A stretch of DNA of 64,000 bases. It comes from Microbacterium aurantiacum (GTDB lineage Bacteria; Actinomycetota; Actinomycetes; Actinomycetales; Microbacteriaceae). The position numbers were made by a program, and so were the translations under genes. The notes under the pieces are model-generated. The model made no database searches. It saw nothing but the letters and a program-made list of their open reading frames with translations, and was not told where the DNA came from. Positions 7,890 to 16,851 of this stretch are shown here, piece after piece (the first letter of the stretch is position 1; each line of letters opens with the position of its first letter). Location of the stretch: the NCBI RefSeq assembly GCF_002872075.1, contig NZ_PGGU01000029.1:242788-306787 (forward strand). Direction: 5' to 3'.

Positions 7890-8810
7890 CTAACCGTTGA
7901 GTACGCCTGACGACGCGGCCGCCTCGCGAAGGCACTCGATGAATGCGGTTCCGCGTGCGTCACCGGTCGCTCTCGTCTGCCGAACGGCGAGTAGACGCGT
8001 CTTCGGAGCGCCGGCGAGGGGGACGACGGCGATGGATGCCGGAATGAGCTGACGGACGGACTCGGGCAGGATGCTCGCGCCGACGCCTGCGGCGACGAAC
8101 CCCAGCGCGGTCTCCTGGTGCACGACCTCCTCGACCACGTTCATGGGGTGAGGGGCGGTGGAGAGGGCATCCGTGACGCGGTCGACGAAGCCGGGCATGA
8201 GGGAACGAGGGTAGGAGATCATCGGCACCTCGACGATCTCGTCGACGGTCACCTCGGTGCGCTGCGCGAGCGGATGACCGATCGGCAGACAGGCGACGAG
8301 GCGTTCCTCGAACACCACCTCCGCTGTGAGAGGGATCGACGAAGCATGGTCGGCCGCGGGATCCTCGTCGCGTACGATGCCGATGTCCAACGTCCCGTCC
8401 CGCACGCGCTCCAGTTGTTCGCCTGAGGTGAGAGGAACGAGCGTGAGGGCGATCTTCGCGCTTCTCGACCGGAACAGCTGGACGACGTCGGGAAGTACGG
8501 TGTAGTTCGCCGAGCTGACGAATCCCACGCTGAGCTGGCCCGCGAGCCCTTCCACGTAGTCGCGCATGTCGGCGCGCACGGTGTCGACCTCGTCGAGGAT
8601 CCTGCGGGCCCGCTCCTGCAGGTGACGTCCGGCCGGCGTGAGCTGTACGCGCCGTGTGCTGCGGTCGAAGAGAGAGGTGCCGACCTCGCGCTCGAGGCGT
8701 CCGATCTGAACACTGAGCGGCGGCTGCGACATGTGGAGCTTCTGCGCTGCTCGGCCGAAGTGGAGTTCATCGGCCACGGCCATGAAGTAGCGCAGCTGAC
8801 GGAGTTCCAT
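7890..8810 (-). CDS. LysR family transcriptional regulator
   Basis: The 306-residue protein has the LysR winged helix at residues 1-60 (ELRQLRYFMAVADELHFGRAAQKL, then SQPPLSVQIGRLEREVGTSLF) and a periplasmic-binding-like effector domain to the end. It is divergent from the amine/ammonium operon starting at 8959. A 15-bp symmetrical T-N11-A box lies 10 bp from its start, so it likely regulates itself and activates the operon. The co-inducer is probably an amine or a product of its breakdown, which is inference. Confidence 0.9.
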   Translation of the reverse strand: MELRQLRYFMAVADELHFGRAAQKLHMSQPPLSVQIGRLEREVGTSLFDRSTRRVQLTPAGRHLQERARRILDEVDTVRADMRDYVEGLAGQLSVGFVSSANYTVLPDVVQLFRSRSAKIALTLVPLTSGEQLERVRDGTLDIGIVRDEDPAADHASSIPLTAEVVFEERLVACLPIGHPLAQRTEVTVDEIVEVPMISYPRSLMPGFVDRVTDALSTAPHPMNVVEEVVHQETALGFVAAGVGASILPESVRQLIPASIAVVPLAGAPKTRLLAVRQTRATGDARGTAFIECLREAAASSGVLNG

Positions 8811-8820
8811 GGCGGGAACG

Positions 8821-8835
8821 ATACGGGTTTCGTAT
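8821..8835. promoter_or_regulatory. LysR box
   Basis: ATACG (8821-8825) and CGTAT (8831-8835) form a perfect dyad with a 5-nt spacer. It contains the T-N11-A signature (T at 8822, A at 8834) in the spacer between the LysR gene and the nitrogen operon. This fits a LysR recognition site close to the regulator's own start. Confidence 0.6.
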
Positions 8836-8958
8836 TACCGCGTTGTTTCCGGGGGATTGCGAGCGAAATGCTATCAATGCGGCGCGGAAATAGTATTTGA
8901 CCTGGGGTTGTCAACAGCTGTTCTCTGGTCATGAAGCACCCGACCTGAAGGACTCGAC

Positions 8959-10113
8959 ATGACTGCTGACAGCGTTGCCCCCACCCGCATCGACATGCTC
9001 TACCTCAGCGAGCCCGAGGTGATAGCGGCCGGGATGAAGGACATGGCCCGCTGCATGGAGGTGATGGAGGAGGTGCTCATCCTCGTCGCGCAGGGCGACT
9101 ACCGGATGGCCGGCAGCTCGGCGAACTCGCACGGCGCGCAGATCGGATTCCCTGCGAGCTCGCCCTTCCCGGGTATGCCGCTCGATGCTGCCGATCGCCG
9201 CTTCATGGCCATGCCTGGGTACCTCGGGGGGCGCTTCGACACCGCCGGGGTCAAATGGTACGGCTCGAACATCGAAAATCGCGAGAAGGGCCTTCCTCGA
9301 TCCATCCACCTGATCGTCCTGAATGACAAGGAGACCGGCGCTCCTTATGCGATCATGTCCGGCAACCTCGAGAGCGCCTACCGAACGGCCGCCGTTCCCG
9401 GTGCGGCCGCGAAGAAGTTGGCGCCGGTGAACGCGAAGTCCCTGGGCATCATCGGTCCCGGTGCGATGAACAAGAGCGCGCTGCACGCCATGACGACGGC
9501 GCGGCCGACGCTCGACACGATCCGCATCAACGGCAGACGTCGCTCGACGTCGGAGGCGTTCGCCGAATACGTGCGCGAGCACTATCCGCAGTTCACGACG
9601 ATCGAGATCGCCGAGACCGTCGAGGACGCCGTGCGGGAATCCGACATCGTCTCCGAGGCTGTGACGGGACTCGTCGGCTCGGAGAACTACCCCTACATCG
9701 ATGGGGATTGGATCAAGCCGGGTGCGTTCCTGAGCCTGCCGGCGAACCTGCGCATGGACAAGGAGTACACGCTCTCGGGCAAAGCGCGACTCATCGCCGA
9801 CGCCAAGAAGATCTACGAGGCGTGGGCCGAGGAGTATCCTGCCCCGTCGCACGAGACGGCGTTCGGCATGATCGGTCTCTACTGGCAGGACCTCATCGAA
9901 GCGGGCGAACTCGACGAGTCGCGCGTCGTGAACATCGGCGACGTGTTCGAGGGCACCGTGCCGGGGCGTGAGTTCGACGACCAGCCGGTGCTGTTCAGCG
10001 TCGGTGGCATGGGCGTGGAGGACGTCGCCTGGGCGAAGACCGTCTACGAGAACGCCGTCGCTCAGGGGATCGGCACGAAGCTGAACCTCTGGGACGCGCC
10101 GGAACTGGTCTGA
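8959..10113 (+). CDS. Tyramine oxidase subunit B-like, ornithine cyclodeaminase fold
   Basis: This 384-residue protein belongs to the ornithine cyclodeaminase / mu-crystallin superfamily, with a Rossmann segment around SLGIIGPGAMNKSALHAM and a substrate region including AMSGNLESAYRTAAVPGAA. I recall close relatives being annotated as tyramine oxidase subunit B; the biochemical basis for that name is thin. It begins with ATG after GAAGGA and is the first gene of a tight six-gene run. The next gene is a flavin amine oxidase 3 bp on, so the two probably work together, one making or reducing an imine and the other oxidising an amine. Confidence 0.8.
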   Translation: MTADSVAPTRIDMLYLSEPEVIAAGMKDMARCMEVMEEVLILVAQGDYRMAGSSANSHGAQIGFPASSPFPGMPLDAADRRFMAMPGYLGGRFDTAGVKWYGSNIENREKGLPRSIHLIVLNDKETGAPYAIMSGNLESAYRTAAVPGAAAKKLAPVNAKSLGIIGPGAMNKSALHAMTTARPTLDTIRINGRRRSTSEAFAEYVREHYPQFTTIEIAETVEDAVRESDIVSEAVTGLVGSENYPYIDGDWIKPGAFLSLPANLRMDKEYTLSGKARLIADAKKIYEAWAEEYPAPSHETAFGMIGLYWQDLIEAGELDESRVVNIGDVFEGTVPGREFDDQPVLFSVGGMGVEDVAWAKTVYENAVAQGIGTKLNLWDAPELV

Positions 10114-10116
10114 CCC

Positions 10117-11310
10117 GTGGGAGAGAGAGACACCGACGCGGTCGCCGAGACCGCGAGCTATGCCATCATCGGTGCCGGTCTGAGCGGAGCCTCCGCCGCA
10201 TGGCGGCTGGCCCAGTCCGGCGCCGAGGTGATCCTGCTCGAGCGCGATGTGCCGGCATCCCACCTCGGCAGCTCGCATGGGTCCGCGCGCATCTTCCGCT
10301 ACGCCTACCACGACCCGTTCTACGTCGATCTGGTCGTGCAGGCGCAGCACGGCTGGGCAGAGCTCGAAACGGCGAGCGGTGTTCTTTTGATCACCCCGAG
10401 CGGGGCCTTGGACTGCGGCATCGTGCGCGACCCACGCGGACTCGCCCACGCCCTCGAGATGAACGACATCGAACACGAGCTCCTCACAGCCGGAGACGCC
10501 AAGGCGCGATGGTCGCAGCTGAACTTCGACAGTGACGTGCTGTGGCACCCTTCAGCCGGCATCATCGACGCCGAGCTCGCCGTCGAGACGATGGTGGGCC
10601 TCGCCCGAGCCGCGGGCGCCGAAGTGCGCCTGGGCTGGGAGGCCGCATCGGTGCGCCATGCGGAGTCCGGCTACCTGGTCACCTCGGACAATGGCGACAC
10701 GGTGCATGCCGAACAGGTGATCGTCGCCGCCGGCGGCTGGCTGCCGGCCCTGCTCGGCGGGCTCGACCTGCCCGGCGGATTCGTGGATGCGCTGCCGCAG
10801 TTCGAGGTCCGGCAGGAGAACGCGTTCCACTTCCTGTACCGCGACGCCAGGGACTGCGGAGTCACGCCTCTGGGGGCTGCCGCCTCGTGGCCGACGTTCA
10901 TCTACAAGGGCGAAGACATCCAGACCTATAGCCTGCCCGGCGGACGCGATGCGCAGTTCCGCGGCCAGAAGGTCGCCGAATACAACGGCGGGCGCGTAAT
11001 CCCGTCCGCGCGCGATCAAAATGGCCAGATCGATCCTGCGAACCGCGGACGCGTCGTCGACTTCGTCGAACGCTTCACCCCCGGGCTCCTGACGACTCCC
11101 TATGCAGAATCCACGTGCCTGTTCACGAACGTGCCGAGCGACGACATGATCATCGACCGCGTCGAAGGCATAACGATCCTCTCGCCATGCTCTGGACAGG
11201 GAGCGAAGTTCGCTCCTCTTCTCGGTGAGCTCGTTCTCGACCTGGTATCCGGTTCGCAGCGCGCATCCGATAGGTTCCGCGCGGCCGGCCAGCGATTCGC
11301 GGGGGTGTGA
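10117..11310 (+). CDS. FAD-dependent amine oxidase (MSOX/MTOX-like DAO family)
   Basis: This 397-residue D-amino-acid-oxidase-fold flavoprotein has the dinucleotide motif GAGLSG at residues 19-24 and GSSHGSARIFRYAY, the signature of monomeric sarcosine oxidase and N-methyltryptophan oxidase. Cys334 in TCLFTNVPSDDMIID sits where those enzymes attach FAD covalently through cysteine, and SGQGAKFAP is the C-terminal flavin loop. A secondary or N-methylated amine or amino acid is the likely substrate, giving an aldehyde or imine and hydrogen peroxide. It starts at GTG 10117, 3 bp after the previous stop. Confidence 0.88.
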   Translation: MGERDTDAVAETASYAIIGAGLSGASAAWRLAQSGAEVILLERDVPASHLGSSHGSARIFRYAYHDPFYVDLVVQAQHGWAELETASGVLLITPSGALDCGIVRDPRGLAHALEMNDIEHELLTAGDAKARWSQLNFDSDVLWHPSAGIIDAELAVETMVGLARAAGAEVRLGWEAASVRHAESGYLVTSDNGDTVHAEQVIVAAGGWLPALLGGLDLPGGFVDALPQFEVRQENAFHFLYRDARDCGVTPLGAAASWPTFIYKGEDIQTYSLPGGRDAQFRGQKVAEYNGGRVIPSARDQNGQIDPANRGRVVDFVERFTPGLLTTPYAESTCLFTNVPSDDMIIDRVEGITILSPCSGQGAKFAPLLGELVLDLVSGSQRASDRFRAAGQRFAGV

Positions 11311-11311
11311 C

Positions 11312-12553
11312 GTGGGTTCGACGACTCATGCCGACGCGAATGCCCTCCTGGCCGAGATTCTCGGCATCGGCGTGGATGCGGAGCGCGGCGGCTACTCGCG
11401 TCCGGTCTTCTCGTCCGCCGAAATGGAACTGCGGGCATGGTTCACGGCTCGCGCCGAAGAGCGCGGGCTGACGTTGGAGACCGACGGCAACGGCATCATC
11501 TGGGCTTGGTGGGAGGTGGGAGGCGCACGGGACGCCGAGCGGCGGCGTGGCGTGATCGTCACCGGTTCGCACCTCGACTCCGTCCCCGGCGGAGGCAACT
11601 TCGACGGCCCTCTCGGCGTCGCGAGTGCTCTCGCGGCAGTCGATCTGCTTCGGGACCGCGGCGTGGCGCCGGTGCGTCCGCTGGCCGTCGCCGTGTTCCC
11701 CGAAGAGGAGGGATCGCGGTTCGGCATCGCCTGCTTGGGCTCCCGATTGCTCGCCGGTGCGGTGGAGCCGGATCACATTCGCGCGTTGGTCGACGATTCG
11801 GGGCACTCGTTCGCTGAGGCTTCCTCGGCTGTCGGACTCGATCCCGCGCTCATCGGTCCTGACCCCGCTCGTCTCGCGGACATCGCGGCATTCGTCGAAC
11901 TGCATGTCGAACAGGGACGCGGGCTCGTCGACCTCGAGCAGCCTGTCGCGCTCGCAGGCGCGATCATCGCGCACGGTCGGTGGCACGTGCGGATCGAAGG
12001 ACGAGGCGACCACGCCGGTGCCACGAGAATGGCCGACAGGCAGGATCCCGTGGTCGTCGCCGCTGAGACCATCCGATGCCTCCGCCAACAGACTCTGTCA
12101 GTCGACGATGCCCGCGGAACCGTCGGGCGGGTGAAGGTCACGCCCGGGGGAACCAACGTGATCGCCTCCTCGGTCGACCTCTGGATGGATGTGCGACATC
12201 GCAACGACAACGCGGTGCGCCGCATCGTCGACGCCGTGACGACGATGACCGAGACAGCAGCGGATGCAGAGGGGTGCCGCGTCAGCGTGACCGAGCAGTC
12301 GTTCTCGCCGACCGTGCAGTTCGATGCGGCGCTGCGTGATCGGCTGCAGGCTGTGCTACCCGGTGCTCCCGTTCTCGATACCGGAGCCGGCCATGACGCC
12401 GGGGTGCTCGCCGATGTCATCCCCACCGCGATGCTCTTCGTCCGCAACCCCACCGGAGCGTCGCACACTCCCGCGGAGACCGCCGAATCCGACGATGTCA
12501 CCGCGGGAGTGGAGGCTCTTGCGCAGGTTCTGCAAGACCTCCTCACGCGCTGA
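11312..12553 (+). CDS. M20 family metallo-amidohydrolase (allantoate amidohydrolase / N-carbamoylase type)
   Basis: The 413-residue protein has the two-metal M20 site: His87 in GSHLDSVPGGG, Asp98 in NFDG, the PEEEGSRFG glutamates at 131-133, a later VELHVEQG histidine and GAGHDAG near the C-terminus. Domain order is that of N-carbamoyl-L-amino-acid hydrolase, allantoate amidohydrolase and beta-ureidopropionase, which release ammonia from carbamoyl or ureido compounds. It starts at GTG 11312, directly after the oxidase stop. In this operon it probably frees further nitrogen from the same substrate. Confidence 0.87.
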   Translation: MGSTTHADANALLAEILGIGVDAERGGYSRPVFSSAEMELRAWFTARAEERGLTLETDGNGIIWAWWEVGGARDAERRRGVIVTGSHLDSVPGGGNFDGPLGVASALAAVDLLRDRGVAPVRPLAVAVFPEEEGSRFGIACLGSRLLAGAVEPDHIRALVDDSGHSFAEASSAVGLDPALIGPDPARLADIAAFVELHVEQGRGLVDLEQPVALAGAIIAHGRWHVRIEGRGDHAGATRMADRQDPVVVAAETIRCLRQQTLSVDDARGTVGRVKVTPGGTNVIASSVDLWMDVRHRNDNAVRRIVDAVTTMTETAADAEGCRVSVTEQSFSPTVQFDAALRDRLQAVLPGAPVLDTGAGHDAGVLADVIPTAMLFVRNPTGASHTPAETAESDDVTAGVEALAQVLQDLLTR

Positions 12554-12600
12554 CCGCACCCGCCATCCAAGACACGAACGCACGACGAAAGGAGATCGAC

Positions 12601-13872
12601 ATGGACATCACCTCGCAGGGGAACACCGGATGGATGCTGACCGCTACCGTCGCCGTCACCCTCATGCTGCCAGGACTCGCGCTGTATTACGGCGGCCTGT
12701 CACGCACCAAGAACATCCTGAATACGATGATGATCGTGTTCAGCGGCTTCGCCGTGACGGCCGTGCTCTGGGTCCTGTACGGCTTCGGTCTGACCCTCGG
12801 CGACTCCGTCGGAAGCGCAGGGCTCATCGGGGACCCGACGGGGCTGTTCGGGATGCAGTCGCTGCTGGGCGCCGACACGCCAGCAGGTGCCGTGCCTGCC
12901 ATCCTCATTGCCGTGTTCCAGTTGATCTTCGCGGGCCTGACCGTCGGCATCATCGGCGGTGCGGTCGAGGGGCGCATGAAGTTCTCGACCTGGCTGATCT
13001 TCAGCGGCCTGTGGGCGACGCTCGTCTACTTCCCGGTGGCCCACTGGGTCTTCGCGTTCGACTCAGCCGACGGTTCGACGATCGGAGGATGGATCGCGAA
13101 CAACCTCCACGCGATCGACTTCGCCGGCGGCACAGCGGTGCACATGAACGCGGGTGTCGCAGCTCTCGTGCTCGCCTTCTTCCTCGGCAAGCGTCGCGAT
13201 TTCCCGCACGTCGGACGCCCCGGCAATCTGCCGATTGCAATCGGCGGCGGCGGGCTGCTGCTCGTCGGCTGGTACGGCTTCAACGGCGGATCGTCCGGCG
13301 GTATCAACGAGAGCGCCGGCGTCGCTGTGACGAACACGCTCATCGCAGCCTGCGCCGGTCTTCTCGGCTGGGTTGTCGTGGAGCGGGTCCTCCGCAAGGC
13401 GGCGACGTCGCTGGGTGCGATCTCGGGCGTGCTCGGCGGCCTCGTCGGTATCACCCCGGCCGCCAACTCGGTCTCGCCGGTCGGAGCGATCATCATCGGC
13501 TTCCTTGCCGGCATCGTCGCTTTCGCGGCACTGAGCTTGAAGGAGAGGCTCGGATACGACGATGCGCTCGATGCCGTCGCGATCCATATGTTCCCCGGCA
13601 TCTTCGGCACTCTGGCGATCGGCTTCCTCGCCGACCCGTCGTCGCCGGCAGGGGCGACGGGCATCTTCTTCGGCGGGGACTGGGGTCTGCTTGGCACACA
13701 GGCGCTCGCGATCGTCGCCGTATTCGTCTACACCTTCGTCGTCACTGCGCTCATCTCTTGGCTGTTGAAGGTCACGGTCGGCCTGCGTGTCGACGACGGC
13801 ACTGAGGTCACCGGCCTCGACACCGTGCTCCACGCCGAGACGGCCTACGACCTGGACGACGTGCGCTCCTGA
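12601..13872 (+). CDS. amt: Ammonium transporter (Amt/MEP/Rh)
   Basis: This 423-residue membrane protein has about eleven transmembrane segments. It carries the family signature DFAGGTAVHMNAG at residues 173-185, with the first pore histidine at 181, and a second pore histidine in AIHMFPGIFG. It begins at ATG after AAAGGAGAT and is followed by a PII gene, the usual amt-glnK pairing. Its place in an amine-degrading operon suggests it recaptures ammonia that leaks out, or imports ammonium when the pathway is on. A second, nitrogen-controlled amtB elsewhere in the genome is likely but not visible. Confidence 0.95.
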   Translation: MDITSQGNTGWMLTATVAVTLMLPGLALYYGGLSRTKNILNTMMIVFSGFAVTAVLWVLYGFGLTLGDSVGSAGLIGDPTGLFGMQSLLGADTPAGAVPAILIAVFQLIFAGLTVGIIGGAVEGRMKFSTWLIFSGLWATLVYFPVAHWVFAFDSADGSTIGGWIANNLHAIDFAGGTAVHMNAGVAALVLAFFLGKRRDFPHVGRPGNLPIAIGGGGLLLVGWYGFNGGSSGGINESAGVAVTNTLIAACAGLLGWVVVERVLRKAATSLGAISGVLGGLVGITPAANSVSPVGAIIIGFLAGIVAFAALSLKERLGYDDALDAVAIHMFPGIFGTLAIGFLADPSSPAGATGIFFGGDWGLLGTQALAIVAVFVYTFVVTALISWLLKVTVGLRVDDGTEVTGLDTVLHAETAYDLDDVRS

Positions 13873-13901
13873 GCGCTCGCTCCCCGAGAAAGGACACCAT
13901 C

Positions 13902-14243
13902 ATGAAGCTCATCACCGCGGTCGTCCAGCCCAGCGCTCTGGAACCCGTCAAGACCGCTCTCGCGGAAGTCGGCGTCGCCGGAATGACGATCCTCGACGCC
14001 AAGGGACACGGTACCCAGACCGGGAAAGTCGAGGTCTATCGCTCTCAGCGCATCAAGGTCGACTTCCTGCCGAAGATCTATATCGAGACGGTCGTCAATG
14101 ACGAGGTGCTCGAGGCCGCCCTCGAAGCCATCCAGGAGGCGGCGCGCACCGGAGCGATCGGCGACGGAAAGATCTGGGTGACCGACGTCCTCCGAGTCAT
14201 CCGCGTCCGCACGGGCGAGACCGGACCGACGGCGATCAGCTGA
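13902..14243 (+). CDS. glnK: PII family nitrogen regulator lacking Tyr51
   Basis: This is a 113-residue PII protein with full family length. The C-terminal motifs TGAIGDGKIWV and RVIRVRTGE (ATP and 2-oxoglutarate site) are intact. The T-loop reads VYRSQRIKVDFLPK: Tyr46 and the DFLPK exit are kept, but the position of Tyr51 is Ile51 followed by Lys52. Tyr51 is the residue uridylylated in enterobacteria and adenylylated in actinobacteria, so this protein cannot be modified there. It probably regulates the adjacent Amt by ligand binding alone. No glnD follows; a HutD-type gene does. Confidence 0.93.
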   Translation: MKLITAVVQPSALEPVKTALAEVGVAGMTILDAKGHGTQTGKVEVYRSQRIKVDFLPKIYIETVVNDEVLEAALEAIQEAARTGAIGDGKIWVTDVLRVIRVRTGETGPTAIS

Positions 14244-14252
14244 GCGAACGCC

Positions 14253-14798
14253 ATGCTTCGTCCCGCTCGCACCGACGACGACATCATCCGACCCGACGCG
14301 ATCGAACCCGAACCCTGGGCCAACGGCCTGGGAGTCACGCGAGTGATGGCTGCGCGCTCGTCGTGGCGCATCAGCCTCGCCGAAATCCAAGGGCGCATGC
14401 CGTTCTCTTCCTTTCTCGGAGCTGATCGGGTTCTCATTCCGCTCAGCCCTGAGGGAGTGACGCTCGAGATCGACGGCGAGCTCCGGGCCATCCCGTGCCA
14501 CACCGGACGCGAATTCCGTGGCGAGGACCGCGTCGTCGCCGACACCGGCGGCGGTCGTGTCATGGTGGTGAACTTCATGTCGCGTCGGTCGAGCGGGCGA
14601 ATGCGCTGGGAGATCCACCGGGGCTCCGGCCTGACGGGAACGGGGACCGAAGCTGTCGTCGTGCTCGGCGGCCAGGTGTGCGTGGCTGCGGAGCGGCTGC
14701 CGCCGGGAACAGTGATCCTTTCGACGGCGACATCGCGCGTGGCCGGAGGTCGAGATGGTGTCGTGGCCCTGCTGAGGGTGGAACCGCGTCGGGACTGA
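14253..14798 (+). CDS. HutD/Ves family protein
   Basis: The 181-residue cupin-like protein matches the HutD/Ves family: PWANGLGVTRVMA near the N-terminus, then SWRISLAEIQGRMPFSSFLGADRVLIPL and a later ALLRVEP strand. HutD accompanies histidine-use genes and Ves is a cold-responsive protein; their molecular role is poorly known, possibly binding a small metabolite. The gene starts 9 bp after the PII stop and closes the six-gene nitrogen operon. Its presence hints that the substrate may be an N-rich or imidazole-like compound, which is inference. Confidence 0.8.
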   Translation: MLRPARTDDDIIRPDAIEPEPWANGLGVTRVMAARSSWRISLAEIQGRMPFSSFLGADRVLIPLSPEGVTLEIDGELRAIPCHTGREFRGEDRVVADTGGGRVMVVNFMSRRSSGRMRWEIHRGSGLTGTGTEAVVVLGGQVCVAAERLPPGTVILSTATSRVAGGRDGVVALLRVEPRRD

Positions 14799-14823
14799 AC
14801 GGAGACGTCGCGTGCACAGTTCG

Positions 14824-16323
14824 TCAACGCGCGTAGCGCGTACGCAGCTCGGTCTTTCGGATCTTGCCGGATGCCGTGCGCGGCAGCTCGTCGACGACGA
14901 TGACGTTCTTCGGGATCTTGTACCGGGCGAGCTTGCCATCCAACTGCGCTCGAACATCCTCGAGGGTCACGGTGGCACCGTCGCTGACGGTGAGGATCGC
15001 CCAGGGTACTTCGCCCCATCGGTCGTCGAGCACTCCGATGACTGCGACCGCGGTGACACCATCGATGTCGTTGATCAGGTTCTCGGGCTCCGCGGGGTAG
15101 ATGTTCTCTCCGCCGGAGATGATCATGTCCTTGAGGCGATCAGAGATGAACAGGTAGCCGTCGTCGTCCAGATACCCCATGTCGCCGGAACGCAACCAGC
15201 CGTCGTCCGAGAAGGCCGCAGTCGTAGCCTCCGGCAGGTTGTGATAACCGGCGAAGACGTTCGGACCCATGACCTCGATCTCGCCCACCGTGCCGCGCGC
15301 GGCGACGGCGCCGTTCGCGTCGACGATGCGCACGTCCGTGAAGAAGTGCCCGAGTCCGACGCTGCCCTGCTTGGTACGGGACATCGCGGGTGAGAGCGAG
15401 GTGGCTCCCGGAGACGCCTCCGTCATCCCGTAGCCCTGCGAGAACGACAACCCGCGCTCCTCGTACGCGTTCATGATGCGGGTCGGGACGGGCGACCCTC
15501 CGCACGTGAGCTTGCGCAACGTCGACAGATCGGTGGCGGACCACAGGTCGTGATCTGCGAGCAGCTGGTACGTCGTCGGAACGCCGCTGAGCATCGTGAC
15601 GCGATGCTCAGCGATCAGCCGCAGGGCGCGCTCGGGGTCGAAGCCCTTCTCCAGCACGATCGTCGCGCCCTTCAGGATGGCGGGAAGAGCACCCATTCCC
15701 AGTGACGCGGCGTGGAACAGCGGAGAGATCATGAGGGCGACGTCGGTGGAGACGACGTCGTAGTCGATGACGCAGTTCATCGCCATCCAGGTGAGGTTGC
15801 CGTGAGTGAGCACCGCACCCTTCGCGCGTCCCGTCGTGCCCGACGTGTACATGATCACGGCTGGGTCCTCCAGGGCGACGTCGAGGTCCACATGACCTGC
15901 CTGTGTCTCCGAGAGGAGAGCGCCCAGGCCATCCGCGCCGGTCTGCAGCAGGTGGTCGACGCCGAGCTCGAGCGACTCCACGGTCTTCGAGGCAGAAGGG
16001 TCGTGCACCAGTACCCGCGCCCCGGAGTCGCTCAGGACATGGGCGATCTCCGGCGGTGCGAGCCGGGTGTTCACCGGCACGAAGACAGCGCCGAGGATGG
16101 CGCTGCCGAACAGGGTGACGAGGAACTCGGGGCAGTTCTCACCGAGGAAGGCCACGCGGTCGCCCTTCTGCACACCGCGGTCGAAGAGTACCGCGGCCAT
16201 GCGGTCGGCGTCGTCGGCCAGCGAGCGATAGCTGATCGAGGCGTCGTCGAAGATGAGGGCGGTCTTGTCGGGCGACTTCATCCGTCGCTTGGCCATCCAT
16301 CCGCCCAGTCCGCGGTTGTGCAT
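14824..16323 (-). CDS. AMP-dependent acyl/aryl-CoA synthetase (CouL-like candidate)
   Basis: This 499-residue adenylate-forming enzyme has the P-loop-like YTSGTTGRAKG at 159-169, GYGMTE, the hinge-region YLFISDRLKD and the catalytic Lys487 in TASGKIRKTEL. Such enzymes activate carboxylates as CoA thioesters. It is the last gene of a leftward unit of SDR, amidohydrolase, MaoC hydratase and ligase with a divergent MarR. That gene set matches the actinobacterial p-hydroxycinnamate (cou) clusters, where CouL activates p-coumarate and ferulate. FadD-type activity on other acids is the alternative. Start at ATG 16323 after AAGGGAGA. Confidence 0.88.
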   Translation of the reverse strand: MHNRGLGGWMAKRRMKSPDKTALIFDDASISYRSLADDADRMAAVLFDRGVQKGDRVAFLGENCPEFLVTLFGSAILGAVFVPVNTRLAPPEIAHVLSDSGARVLVHDPSASKTVESLELGVDHLLQTGADGLGALLSETQAGHVDLDVALEDPAVIMYTSGTTGRAKGAVLTHGNLTWMAMNCVIDYDVVSTDVALMISPLFHAASLGMGALPAILKGATIVLEKGFDPERALRLIAEHRVTMLSGVPTTYQLLADHDLWSATDLSTLRKLTCGGSPVPTRIMNAYEERGLSFSQGYGMTEASPGATSLSPAMSRTKQGSVGLGHFFTDVRIVDANGAVAARGTVGEIEVMGPNVFAGYHNLPEATTAAFSDDGWLRSGDMGYLDDDGYLFISDRLKDMIISGGENIYPAEPENLINDIDGVTAVAVIGVLDDRWGEVPWAILTVSDGATVTLEDVRAQLDGKLARYKIPKNVIVVDELPRTASGKIRKTELRTRYAR

Positions 16324-16360
16324 GAGAGCTCTCCCTTGAGTGTCTCGGCAGCCGGTGAGT

Positions 16361-16813
16361 CTACGCGTAGAAGCGATAGATCCCGCGGGCGACGAGCGCC
16401 GGCTTGGGTGCGCCCTGGATCTCGATCGTCTGATCGACCGCGAACTGGTATCCGCCGGGGACCTCGGTGACCTCGGTGATCACGGCGTTCATCCGCACCT
16501 GTGAGCCGACCTTGACAGGAGAGACGAAGCGCACCTTGTCGAGGCCGTAGTTGACCTTGGTGGTGACGCCGTCGAGGTCGAACAACTCCGACCAGAACTT
16601 CACCGCGAGCGACAGCGAGAGGAACCCGTGGGCAATGGGTGCTCCGAACGGACCGTTCACTGCGCGCTCGGGGTCGACGTGGATCCACTGGTGATCATCC
16701 GTCGCGTCGGCGAAGAGGTTCACCCGGTCCTGGGTGACTTCGATCCATTCGGTGAACCCGAGGTCCGTTCCGGCAAGGCCGGCCGCATCGGTGTAGGCGG
16801 CGATCGTGGTCAT
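16361..16813 (-). CDS. MaoC family dehydratase / (R)-specific enoyl-CoA hydratase
   Basis: The 150-residue single hot-dog protein carries the MaoC hydratase motif DATDDHQWIHVDPERA, placing the catalytic pair at Asp40 and His45, and the GPFGAPIAHGFLSLSL helix. It hydrates the double bond of an enoyl-CoA. In this cluster it would add water to a hydroxycinnamoyl-CoA, after the ligase and before the SDR dehydrogenase. It has a good GAGAAGGAGT ribosome site before ATG 16813 and lies 38 bp after the amidohydrolase gene. Confidence 0.9.
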   Translation of the reverse strand: MTTIAAYTDAAGLAGTDLGFTEWIEVTQDRVNLFADATDDHQWIHVDPERAVNGPFGAPIAHGFLSLSLAVKFWSELFDLDGVTTKVNYGLDKVRFVSPVKVGSQVRMNAVITEVTEVPGGYQFAVDQTIEIQGAPKPALVARGIYRFYA

Positions 16814-16851
16814 GTGTTACTCCTTCTCAGGGTGCGTTCTCGGGGCGAGGA

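Noticed and set aside
8959..10113. Annotation as true ornithine cyclodeaminase
   Set aside because: The fold is the same, but the length (384 residues) and the pairing with a flavin amine oxidase and Amt point to the tyramine oxidase subunit B-type subgroup rather than proline synthesis.
12324..13805. 493-codon open frame on the plus strand over amt
   Set aside because: It is in the +2 frame of the ammonium transporter gene, which has a strong ribosome site and family signature. The alternative is Arg-rich and has no domain.
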